Assembly (NCBI GenBank): GCA_937873155.1
Contig: CALMVZ010000013.1
Location: 310,001 to 374,000 of the forward strand
Reading direction: 5' to 3'
Source: an uncultured Bacteroidota bacterium
Lineage (GTDB): Bacteria; Bacteroidota; Bacteroidia; B-17B0; Aurantibacillaceae
Length of the DNA: 64,000 bases
The notes beneath the pieces are model-generated. The model ran no database searches, was not told where the DNA came from, and was given only the letters and a program-made list of their open reading frames with translations. The translations under genes and the position numbers were made by a program. Positions 32,561 to 41,104 of this stretch are shown here, one piece after another; position 1 is the stretch's first letter, and each line of letters opens with the position of its first letter.

Positions 32561-33682
32561 TTAATTGTTAAGCATCACCGGCATCACCAGCATTAATACA
32601 TCTTCTCCCGGATTTGCTTTTTGTGACGGAACGATAATTCCTGCACGGTTAGGAGCGCTCATTTCAATGGTGATCTCATCACTTTCTAAATTACTCACCA
32701 TTTCTACAAGAAATTTAGAATTGAACCCGATCTCCATGTCTTCACCAACATAAGAACACACTAAACTTTCGTGGCCTTCATTAGCGAAATCCAGGTCTTC
32801 TGCAGAAACAACCAAATGACTGCCATTGATCTTTAAACGGATCTGGTGTGTTGCTTTGTTAGCGAATACACTCACGCGTTTAATTGCACCAAGGAAAGAA
32901 GAACGGTCGATAGTTAATTTATTCGGATTTTGTTTCGGAATAACAGCTTCGTAGTTCGGATATTTGCCATCGATCAAACGGCAAACTAAATTAATATTAC
33001 CGAAAGAGAATAAAGCATTTGTTTTATTGAACTCAACTTTCACAGCATCATCAACACCTGTCAATAAACTTTTTAAAACGTTCAATGGTTTCTTCGGCAT
33101 GATGAAAGAAGTAGAAGCGCCTGCTTTAGCATCATTTCGGATGTAGCGCACTAATTTATGCGCATCGGTGGCAACGAAAATGGAATTTGTTTCTGTGAAC
33201 TGGCAAAAAACGCCGCTCATAACAGGACGAAGATCATCGTTACCTGTAGCAAAAATTGTTTTATTGATCGCTGAACCTAAGATATCACTTTTGATCACGA
33301 TCGAAGTTTGTGAATCAAGCTTAGGCATTTTCGGGTATTCTTCCCCATTATGCCCGGTCAAAGTGTAATCGCCTGTTTCTGTTTTTAATTTTGCGGAGAA
33401 TTTTTTATTATCGATGATGAAAGAAATTGGCTGCTCCGGTAGATTTGCAAGTGCATCCTGCAATGTTTTTGCCGGTATAGCGATAGATCCGCCCTGGGTA
33501 GCTTCTACTTTTAATCCGGTAGTGATAGTTGTTTCCATATCGCTTGCCGAAATGGTCAACTCGCCGTTAGCTACTTCAAACAAAAAACAATCTAAAATGG
33601 GAATAGTATTATTTGTGTTCAATACGCCGCCTACGGCTTTTAAATGTTTTAGTAAAGTGGAGGATGAAACTACAAAATTCAT
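32561..33682 (-). CDS. dnaN: DNA polymerase III beta subunit (sliding clamp)
   Basis: A 373-residue protein with the three-domain clamp layout: MNFVVSSSTLLKHLKAVGGVLNTN start, NTIPILDCFLFEV, DNKKFSAKLKTETGDYTLTG, the middle LRPVMSGVFCQF and HKLVRYI, and the end EDVLMLVMPVMLNN. Full family length. It tethers polymerase to DNA. It stands alone here, away from dnaA; a sequence CAAATTTA at 33755-33762 (TAAATTTG on the coding strand) is a candidate -7 box. Confidence 0.95.
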   Translation of the reverse strand: MNFVVSSSTLLKHLKAVGGVLNTNNTIPILDCFLFEVANGELTISASDMETTITTGLKVEATQGGSIAIPAKTLQDALANLPEQPISFIIDNKKFSAKLKTETGDYTLTGHNGEEYPKMPKLDSQTSIVIKSDILGSAINKTIFATGNDDLRPVMSGVFCQFTETNSIFVATDAHKLVRYIRNDAKAGASTSFIMPKKPLNVLKSLLTGVDDAVKVEFNKTNALFSFGNINLVCRLIDGKYPNYEAVIPKQNPNKLTIDRSSFLGAIKRVSVFANKATHQIRLKINGSHLVVSAEDLDFANEGHESLVCSYVGEDMEIGFNSKFLVEMVSNLESDEITIEMSAPNRAGIIVPSQKANPGEDVLMLVMPVMLNN

Positions 33683-33754
33683 AAGTAAGTTTTTTCAGTT
33701 TGTGATAATGCAGAAGAGCAGTAGTGCTTTGGCATTACCGCTTCTTCTGGTTAA

Positions 33755-33762
33755 CAAATTTA
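33755..33762 (-). promoter_or_regulatory. Candidate -7 box for dnaN
   Basis: TAAATTTG on the coding strand matches TAnnTTTG exactly, 72 bases before the ATG. I see no TTTG at the right -33 distance, so this is tentative. Confidence 0.35.
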
Positions 33763-33807
33763 GGTTTCGCCTTATAAAACAGCCTAAATAATGGCTTTAG
33801 TTTTGAA

Positions 33808-34848
33808 CTACTTTTTAACAGTAGTTTGTGGCAGGAAATAACTGTAGGTCTGAATGATTTTTCCGAATACGTAATACTGAATAAGAGAGGTTTCCTTATT
33901 CGATTCTTCTACAAGAAATAATCGGTCAGGATCGTACTTGTAGTCGTACCCGTATTTGCGGTTGAGGGCCGCTGTGGTATGTTTATTTACAAAACGGAAT
34001 GTTCTCGTTTTAAAATCAGTAGTGGTGATCGACATTTTGAGGAAAGGAATGGCATTCTGAATAGAGTCGGTGAGTTTTTTGTTGAAATTATTAAGCAGTT
34101 GTTCGTAGCTAATATTCTGGAAATAGGCGAGGTACTGTTTCATCTTCAGTTCATCAAAAGGGATGGGAGTGCCATTAAGTTTTTTTAATTCAAAACTTGT
34201 AGTGCTGTTCAGGTTCAGTACAAATGATGAATCCATATTTTCAGTGAACTCCATTTTTATCGTTTTGAGTTGAGGCGGGGTGTAGTTGATCACCATCCGG
34301 TCTCTCCACTCATCTTCATTTAGTATGAAACGCGACGATAAATACCCGTTAAAACCCGGAATACACATTAAAAAAGGGTCCTCATAATTCTTATCCTCAT
34401 CCAAATTGGTTAAGATCATGTAGGTGGCATCATTCTCCATGTTCTCATGCCCGACATAATATTGTTTTATTAATGTGTTGTTGTGATAGGCCTGTACTTT
34501 AATGGATCTTCCAACCATTGTCTTAATAACACCCGGTTTAGCATTCTTTCCAACCGGCGATTTTACTTCCATACGTTTCATTGTATAGAGCAGGAGGTTG
34601 ATAGCGTCAGAACGACACGGATATTTATTCGGGGTAACCCATCCTTTATCAGTACGGGTTAAAGTAATGCTTTGCCCGTTCTTATCGGCCATAAATATTT
34701 TGGTGATTGAGGCAGTGTCCTCAATTTTAAAATCCCGCGCTTCTTTATCTACTGTACTTCCGCTTGTTTTGTTCTTGTACAAATAATACGAAACGGCACA
34801 AAGAATGGTTAAAAGTATAATAACAATTAAAGAAGATCTGTTCTTCAT
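33808..34848 (-). CDS. DUF4340-like membrane-anchored protein
   Basis: A 346-residue protein with an N-terminal membrane anchor (6-24) and a periplasmic part. ARDFKIEDTASITKIFMADKNGQSITLTRTDKGWVTPNKYPCRSDAINLLLYTMKRMEV-type sequence at 37-95 is the DUF4340 pattern, in which repeated units handle extracellular-polymer or gliding-related roles of unknown chemistry. It lies 31 bases downstream of the PorP/SprF gene in a CotH/PorP/DUF4340 run. Confidence 0.75.
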   Translation of the reverse strand: MKNRSSLIVIILLTILCAVSYYLYKNKTSGSTVDKEARDFKIEDTASITKIFMADKNGQSITLTRTDKGWVTPNKYPCRSDAINLLLYTMKRMEVKSPVGKNAKPGVIKTMVGRSIKVQAYHNNTLIKQYYVGHENMENDATYMILTNLDEDKNYEDPFLMCIPGFNGYLSSRFILNEDEWRDRMVINYTPPQLKTIKMEFTENMDSSFVLNLNSTTSFELKKLNGTPIPFDELKMKQYLAYFQNISYEQLLNNFNKKLTDSIQNAIPFLKMSITTTDFKTRTFRFVNKHTTAALNRKYGYDYKYDPDRLFLVEESNKETSLIQYYVFGKIIQTYSYFLPQTTVKK

Positions 34849-34879
34849 AAAAAATCAAGTTGTTAAAAGGAAATGCGGG

Positions 34880-35971
34880 TTATTTCCTGGTTTTGCTGTA
34901 CTCACTGCGCTTACTGAATAAAGCATCGGCAAGTTTGTTGTAACGTAATGATATCTCGAAACCTCCAACAGTTCTTGAAGCTTTTCTGTAGCTCGATACA
35001 TTGGCATCATAAGAGATCCCGATAGCATAAGTTCCCATATCGATCATTACTTGCGGAATGATGGCATCATCAACGCGGTAAAACATACCAATGCCGATCG
35101 AATTCTCAACTTTCTCACCGGTGATCTTAGTTCCGTTCTTGAAACGGTATTTTACATATGTTCCTGCAGTAATTTCTCTCGCCGGACCTTGTAACATATA
35201 GATTACACTTGGCGTGATAGATAATTTTGTATTAGAGATATCAAATCTTGATACGATGGATCCAACTAATCTGTATGGCATATGATAACCTTCAATTGTT
35301 ACAGTTGCTCCCGTCGCGTCTACATAAGTATTGCTTCCAAAATCCTGTTCGGGTTGATTTAAGTGATAACCTGCGATACCAAAACGGATGCTTTTTATAT
35401 CATCACGGTCGTTACGGATCTTTGCAGTTGACCATTCGTAAGCGAAACCTGCGCCAAAATCAGAACTGGTGAAATTGTGATAGATAACTGATTCTTTACT
35501 TGGTAATGCCGGATCGATCTCTGTTCCGTTGAACTGGGAAGCGTAAGTTAATTTAGCATACTGCGCACTGTTCATCGAGATGCCTCCATAAACACCCAGG
35601 GAGAGAACAACTTTTTTTGAAGCCTTTAAGATGGCAGCAATATTGAAATTAGCGTTTGTCTGGGAAAGTTTCGCTGCACCCGCTTCATCCTTGAATATAC
35701 TTAAGCCAACTCCTAAAAAAGCATTCTTGTAACGGTTCCTGAAAATACCACCATCAACTGATAAGCCCATTGTACTATAAGCTTTACCCATTGATGCCCA
35801 CTGATTACGGTAGCCTGCAATTATCCTGTAATACCCCGGAAAAAATCCTGTATTAGCAGGATTATAAACAAGGGGCGCTTCCTGTATCTGTGCTAAATGT
35901 ATATCCTGTGATCTTACCTCTGAAGTTATCAGTGAAAGAAAAAGAAAGGAAAGTAAACTTATTTTTTTCAT
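34880..35971 (-). CDS. PorP/SprF-family T9SS outer-membrane protein
   Basis: A 363-residue barrel with signal peptide (MKKISLLSFLFLSL..., VRSQ). The family motif is at the mature N-terminus: DIHLAQIQEAPLVYNPANTGFF, followed by GYRNQW. PorP/SprF proteins are dedicated partners that attach type B T9SS cargo to the surface, as SprF does for SprB. The gene sits directly after a type B cargo gene (stop at 35992), which fits this job. A frame extends five residues further upstream (35986), but 35971 fits the signal peptide best. Confidence 0.88.
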   Translation of the reverse strand: MKKISLLSFLFLSLITSEVRSQDIHLAQIQEAPLVYNPANTGFFPGYYRIIAGYRNQWASMGKAYSTMGLSVDGGIFRNRYKNAFLGVGLSIFKDEAGAAKLSQTNANFNIAAILKASKKVVLSLGVYGGISMNSAQYAKLTYASQFNGTEIDPALPSKESVIYHNFTSSDFGAGFAYEWSTAKIRNDRDDIKSIRFGIAGYHLNQPEQDFGSNTYVDATGATVTIEGYHMPYRLVGSIVSRFDISNTKLSITPSVIYMLQGPAREITAGTYVKYRFKNGTKITGEKVENSIGIGMFYRVDDAIIPQVMIDMGTYAIGISYDANVSSYRKASRTVGGFEISLRYNKLADALFSKRSEYSKTRK

Positions 35972-35991
35972 AACAATTTTTCTCAAGGTAA

Positions 35992-38883
35992 TTAGCGAAT
36001 TAAAGTAACGTTGCCTTTAACAACCTTGTACTCGTTCGAAACATTCTTGTACTTTAATATGTAAGCATAAACGCCTGTCTGGGCCATCGTTCCGCCATGC
36101 GTTCCATCCCATCCCAAATTATATTCATTGGCCCTGAACACTTCCTGTCCCCAACGGTTCCATACCTGCATTTCATAATCTCTTGCATAACGCGCTTGTG
36201 CGCCTAAAGGAGAGAATACATCGTTAACACCATCACCATTTGGTGTAAAACCGGTTGGCATAACTATATCGTTCCGTTTATCAGCGAATACAGCAGTGAT
36301 CTGATCACTTTGAGTAATGATAAATGTTATGGAATCTTTCTCTAAGTAACTATTTTCATCCAGGATCCATGGAGTAGCAGTTGTACTATTGGTATTAGCC
36401 GTAAATTCCCAATGGTCGAATACATAGATCGATGTATCAGTCGGCCAAGCTTCAAGGAATGAATTCAGGTAAGGGAAGTCAACTTTGTACTGATAGTATT
36501 GTCCGGTCCATGCAAAATTTGAAAGGTACAAACTGTTGAAGTTAACCAAGCCCGCACCTGCAGGTTTTACGTCAATGGTAATATCGAAAGGACCATTCAT
36601 GTTATTACATTTTGTCAATAAGGAATCAATCTTATCACAACGCTGCAACAACCTGTACCGTAAAGTATCCATGTTGGCTTCCCATTCGGTTTGACTCACT
36701 AACCAATAGGCGCAATGATTAGGGATCTCAGGTGTAAACACTTGCCTGAAATAATCAAAATGAGGAAGTAATTTATCGCACCGGAGACTGGTATTGAGTA
36801 AGTCCATGTACCTGTTCATGTATTCATTCCTGAAGACCGGATTTAACATCAGGTTCTTGAACATTAAGTTATGTCCGTTATAAGCTGAAGCAACTGTTGA
36901 ATACGTAGTAGGATTCATGGATACAGGCGGACTCATTAAAGCTGTAATAGAGTTTGTATACATACACGGCGTTGCATTGGTCATGGTTGCAATTGCCGAT
37001 GGTGTTACTACCGGCTGTATTTGAATATCCAGGATATTATTCATATCCCACATGAAATAACGCCATTTCATTAAAGTATCTGCATAAGGCGGTTGATTGC
37101 CATTGTTCGTTTTACGCCACCATGAACTGTTGTAATAAGTAAAATCATTATTTACCAAATAGCTGTTATAGATAAAATGATCCATAAAGCTGTATTTACT
37201 TAAACGCTTCATTGCATTACCGTAAAAAGCAGGTGAAGTGTAAATTGTCGGCATTCTTACAGTGTTGAAAACACCTAAACTGCTTGTTGCAACAGATGGC
37301 CCGGGCCCTACAGTAACCCAACCTGTATCAAGATTGTTTGTGATTATTGACCCAACACCGTGCTGGCGTAAAATATCAACTGAATCCCTGTTCAATCCGT
37401 AGTAATAACTTAGCTGATCCTTATCAGGGATCTCCCTGAATTCATAGATCCCCCAATAGCAACCGTTAACGAAAGTACGTATCGGTTTATAATGTAATCC
37501 ATCCAGTGATAATCCGTTTTTCATTGCATACGTTTGAGCAAATGCATCCCGCATATGCGTAGTACGTAATATCGGAGGAGTAGCGGTTGTTGGGGTTGGA
37601 ATAGAAAAATTATCTTTTCCAGCGGTCCGTATCTCAAAATTAGGGAATACTGTACGGGTACTTGTTCCGAATACGGCATCATTATAAACCTGGCCTTTAA
37701 AAGTACAACCTTCACCTGTTTCATCATCAAAACCAACATCAAAACTACGCTGCTGGTGTGTCCATGGATCATTGGGTGGTTGAGTTAAACTGCCACCGAT
37801 CTCATAAACGAATTTATTTTTATCGAAATATTCGCAATGGACTGTTCCACCGCCTCCGACCTGGAAAAAGTTTGTATTGGTAACAATAGAGAGAACGCCG
37901 AATCCGGGATTGACGACTATATCTGCTCCATCAAAAAAGGTATTTGTCTCGGCGAAACTTGGTAAAAAATTCTGGGTCCACACCGGTTGAGAATTTCCTG
38001 TGCCGGGGCCTGCAACGGGTTTAGGATAAGTTACAGCCGTAATTACACTGCTAAGACCATTCATAGGAATTGGTGTTGCGATCCCATCCTGGTAAGTATA
38101 AGTTGTAGCAGCAGTAGCATTACCAACACAACCGGAATAAGTAGGGCAAGGAACAGTTCCGCCGGGAATAGTACAATCCCCTCTGGTATAATTGATCTGG
38201 AAATTCACGGTATCCGGAATTACCATATCATAATTTCCTGTTATCGGAGGCGTAAATCCTGCTGTTGTAGGCGTAGTAAATGTTGGAGTAGGAGCGTAGC
38301 CGTAATAAAGATTAGCCGCAGGAACATTCACCTGATTAGATCCTCCGACATTAGGACCAATGGTGGAGCCCCCTGCAAATAAAAACCATTTTACAGGTAG
38401 TCCTGTTTGATTGTTGTCCGGATACCTTCCCCATGAATCTCCTACTTTAGTTCTGCGAACGTAAATGGAATCTACGATAACACCGGGTTGACGGGTTAAC
38501 ATGATCCATTGGTCCTTACATTGTTCAATAGTGAAATTCGTATGCCATCGGCCTAAAGCACCGGTTTCTTTTCTGTTTAGCCCGGTACACCAAAATAACA
38601 TCCATTGTCCGGGACCTAGTGTTAAACCTGAAGGTATCGGCCATTTATAAAGATCAGTTTTACTATTGGTTAAATATAATCCATTTAAGGAATGGGTAAA
38701 GCTGGGTGTTGCATTATACAATTCAATATAGTCAGGTTCAGTATCCGGAGAGATCACAGTAGCAGGAGCAAAAGTTCCATGACCTGCGAGCTTATTCGTC
38801 CAACAAACTTCACTAATTATAACTTGAGATTTGGCTGTGTTTATGATAAGCGCCAAAAAAATAAAAAATAAAATTCTCTTCAT
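35992..38883 (-). CDS. Giant secreted CotH-family protein, T9SS type B cargo
   Basis: A 963-residue protein starting at 38883 (MKRILFFIFLALI signal). N-terminal lamin-tail-like domain (about 20-165, VIISEVCWTN, PDYIELYNATP), a CHB_HEX_C-like beta region, a CotH kinase-like domain (about 330-720: MRDAFAQTYAMKNGL, FVNGCYWGIYEFRE, RYFMWDMNNILD), a beta domain, and a gliding-motility-type (type B) C-terminal domain from about 875 (FTPNGDGVNDVFSP, WNRWGQEVF). PorP/SprF follows at 20 bases. It is a close paralogue of the gene at 53192-56032 that has a type A end. Confidence 0.85.
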   Translation of the reverse strand: MKRILFFIFLALIINTAKSQVIISEVCWTNKLAGHGTFAPATVISPDTEPDYIELYNATPSFTHSLNGLYLTNSKTDLYKWPIPSGLTLGPGQWMLFWCTGLNRKETGALGRWHTNFTIEQCKDQWIMLTRQPGVIVDSIYVRRTKVGDSWGRYPDNNQTGLPVKWFLFAGGSTIGPNVGGSNQVNVPAANLYYGYAPTPTFTTPTTAGFTPPITGNYDMVIPDTVNFQINYTRGDCTIPGGTVPCPTYSGCVGNATAATTYTYQDGIATPIPMNGLSSVITAVTYPKPVAGPGTGNSQPVWTQNFLPSFAETNTFFDGADIVVNPGFGVLSIVTNTNFFQVGGGGTVHCEYFDKNKFVYEIGGSLTQPPNDPWTHQQRSFDVGFDDETGEGCTFKGQVYNDAVFGTSTRTVFPNFEIRTAGKDNFSIPTPTTATPPILRTTHMRDAFAQTYAMKNGLSLDGLHYKPIRTFVNGCYWGIYEFREIPDKDQLSYYYGLNRDSVDILRQHGVGSIITNNLDTGWVTVGPGPSVATSSLGVFNTVRMPTIYTSPAFYGNAMKRLSKYSFMDHFIYNSYLVNNDFTYYNSSWWRKTNNGNQPPYADTLMKWRYFMWDMNNILDIQIQPVVTPSAIATMTNATPCMYTNSITALMSPPVSMNPTTYSTVASAYNGHNLMFKNLMLNPVFRNEYMNRYMDLLNTSLRCDKLLPHFDYFRQVFTPEIPNHCAYWLVSQTEWEANMDTLRYRLLQRCDKIDSLLTKCNNMNGPFDITIDVKPAGAGLVNFNSLYLSNFAWTGQYYQYKVDFPYLNSFLEAWPTDTSIYVFDHWEFTANTNSTTATPWILDENSYLEKDSITFIITQSDQITAVFADKRNDIVMPTGFTPNGDGVNDVFSPLGAQARYARDYEMQVWNRWGQEVFRANEYNLGWDGTHGGTMAQTGVYAYILKYKNVSNEYKVVKGNVTLIR

Positions 38884-38912
38884 GTGTAAAACGGTTTTTA
38901 CCATCTAAACCT

Positions 38913-38944
38913 CAAATTTAGCTATTATAACTTAAATCAGCAAG
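38913..38944 (-). promoter_or_regulatory. Promoter of the type B CotH operon
   Basis: CTTG (38944-38941) and TAAATTTG (38920-38913) on the coding strand are separated by 20 nt, close to TTTG-N19/20-TAnnTTTG, 29 bases before the ATG. Confidence 0.55.
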
Positions 38945-39102
38945 TCTTTAACAGCTTAATTTTCAATAAGGTGGTGTTTGTAATACTATAACGAAGGAAA
39001 TCAGCAAAAGGATGGGTGCCGGGGTTAAAATATTTTTAAAAGTATTAAGATTTTTTGGAGGATAGTGTTCAAATCTAAATAGTAAAAAACCGTTCAAACA
39101 AT

Positions 39103-39110
39103 TACCTTTG
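39103..39110 (+). promoter_or_regulatory. Candidate -7 box for purF
   Basis: TACCTTTG matches TAnnTTTG and lies 10 bases from the ATG, so the transcript would be almost leaderless. No clear -33 box is seen. Confidence 0.4.
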
Positions 39111-39120
39111 TAATCCCAAA

Positions 39121-41022
39121 ATGAGTGATGTTATAAAACACGAGTGCGGTGTAGCTTTGATCCGCCTTCTGAAACCGGTCTCCTACTATAAAACCAAATA
39201 TGGTTCGGCAAGATACGGCCTGCACAAAATGTACCAGCTCATGGAAAAAATGATAAACCGCGGACAGGACGGGGCAGGTTTAGCAACAGTTAAATTAGAC
39301 GCAAAACCTGGTACAACTTACATCGACCGCATCCGTTCTGTAGAACCAAAAGCAACCCAGGATATTTTTTCGCAGGTCAATGATCTGTTCGTAAATGCAT
39401 CGAGAAAAAAACCTGAAGAATACAAAAGCGCAGAGTGGCAAAAAGATAATATTCCATTTTTAGGTGAGCTAATGTTAGGCCATTTACGCTATGGAACTTT
39501 CGGAAAAAATGGTGTTCACAGTTGTCATCCTTTCCGCCGTCAAAATAACTGGATGGCACGGAATTTAGTCGTAGCCGGTAACTTTAATCTCACAAATGTT
39601 GACGAACTTTTTGATCATTTGGTTGAACTCGGACAACATCCGCGGGAAAAAGCTGATACGATAACAGTCATGGAAAAGATCGGTCATTTTTTGGATAAAG
39701 AAAACGACCGTTTGTTCCGTCAATTCAAAGATGAAGGGCTGGATAACGAAACCATTTCGAAAAAGATCCAGGAAAACATAGATGTTGCTTCCATTTTGAT
39801 TGAAAGCAGCAAACGTTGGGATGGCGGTTATGTAATGGCAGGAATGATGGGACACGGCGATGCTTTTGTATTGCGTGATCCGAATGGAATTCGTCCGGCT
39901 TATTATTATATGGATGATGAAATTTTGGTAGTGGCGAGTGAGCGTCCGGTAATTCAAACTGTGTTCAACGCGCCTTTTGAAGATGTTAAAGAATTAGATC
40001 CGGGACATGCAGCGATCATAAAAAAAGACGGTAAGTTTTCGGTAAAGGAAATTGTAACTCCGCTCGAAAAAAAATCGTGTTCATTCGAAAGGATTTATTT
40101 TTCTCGTGGTAACGATGCCCAGATTTATAACGAGCGGCAAGCTCTCGGCCGTTATCTTGTGCCGGCCGTTCTACGCTCTGTAAATTATGATCTTGACAAT
40201 ACAGTTTTCAGTTATATTCCCAATACGGCTGAAGTTGCATTCGGTGGTTTGATCGAAGGTTTGGATGATTACCTGAACAAACATAAAGCCACAGAAATTT
40301 TAAAAGCAGGAAAAGAAATTGCGGAACCGTTGTTGAGTAAGATACTTTCTGTTCAGCCGAGGATCCATAAAGTTGTTCTGAAAGATGTAAAGCAACGCAC
40401 TTTTATCACCGATGATGAAAGCCGTGATATTATGGTGAACTTAGGTTACGATGTAACCTATGGAACCGTAAAAAAAGGTGTAGATAATTTAGTTGTATTG
40501 GATGATAGTATCGTGCGCGGAACAACTTTAAAGCAAAGTATCTTAAGAATCCTGGATCGTTTAGAACCAAAGAAAATTATTGTTGTTTCATCAGCGCCGC
40601 AGATCCGTTATCCTGATTGTTATGGAATTGACATGGCAGTTCTGAATAAATTTGCAGCTTTCGAAGCGACTATTTCCCTGTTAAAAGAAACAGGAAGGGA
40701 AAGTGTTCTGAAAGCGGTTTATGAAAAGGCTCTCGCTGAAATAAAAAAGCCAAAAGAAGAACAAGTGAATGTGGTGAAAGAGATCTACGGAACTTTTACA
40801 ACTGAAGAGATCTCCCAAAAAATTGGTGAGTTAATAAAACCTACCGATCTTAAAGCCGAGCTTGAGATCATCTACCAGAATATTGAAGGTCTTCATTTAT
40901 CTTGCCCGAATCATTTAGGTGATTGGTATTTTACAGGAAATTATCCGACACCCGGAGGTAACAAAGTAGCCAACCGCGCCTTCATCAACTTCATGGAGGG
41001 GAAAAATGTAAGGGCTTATTAG
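39121..41022 (+). CDS. purF: Amidophosphoribosyltransferase, long Bacteroidota form
   Basis: A 633-residue enzyme, longer than the usual 470-510 residues. The N-terminal glutaminase: MSDVIKHECGVALIRL with C9 as probable nucleophile after propeptide removal, RGQDGAGLATV, LGHLRYGTFG, GNFNLTN, SKRWDGGYVMAGMMG. The C-terminal PRTase domain has VVLDDSIVRGTTLKQSIL (PRPP loop). Additional segments in the middle and at the end (LEIIYQNIEGLHLSCPNHLGDWYFTG) are typical of the long form. It makes phosphoribosylamine in purine synthesis, though a paralogous role is possible. It is not near other pur genes. Confidence 0.87.
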   Translation: MSDVIKHECGVALIRLLKPVSYYKTKYGSARYGLHKMYQLMEKMINRGQDGAGLATVKLDAKPGTTYIDRIRSVEPKATQDIFSQVNDLFVNASRKKPEEYKSAEWQKDNIPFLGELMLGHLRYGTFGKNGVHSCHPFRRQNNWMARNLVVAGNFNLTNVDELFDHLVELGQHPREKADTITVMEKIGHFLDKENDRLFRQFKDEGLDNETISKKIQENIDVASILIESSKRWDGGYVMAGMMGHGDAFVLRDPNGIRPAYYYMDDEILVVASERPVIQTVFNAPFEDVKELDPGHAAIIKKDGKFSVKEIVTPLEKKSCSFERIYFSRGNDAQIYNERQALGRYLVPAVLRSVNYDLDNTVFSYIPNTAEVAFGGLIEGLDDYLNKHKATEILKAGKEIAEPLLSKILSVQPRIHKVVLKDVKQRTFITDDESRDIMVNLGYDVTYGTVKKGVDNLVVLDDSIVRGTTLKQSILRILDRLEPKKIIVVSSAPQIRYPDCYGIDMAVLNKFAAFEATISLLKETGRESVLKAVYEKALAEIKKPKEEQVNVVKEIYGTFTTEEISQKIGELIKPTDLKAELEIIYQNIEGLHLSCPNHLGDWYFTGNYPTPGGNKVANRAFINFMEGKNVRAY

Positions 41023-41051
41023 CCTCTTTTTAACAATCTCCCTCAAATTGT

Positions 41052-41095
41052 AAAACGAACGTTTTTTTGTTTAATTTAGATTAACCGTAGGTTAA
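41052..41095 (+). promoter_or_regulatory. Candidate promoter of the 41105 CotH gene (AACGAA variant)
   Basis: AACGAACG (at 41054) stands 34 nt before TAGGTTAA (41088-41095), 9 bases before the ATG. Weak match to the -7 box; listed because of the identical spacing. Confidence 0.3.
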
Positions 41096-41104
41096 TTTAT
41101 TATC

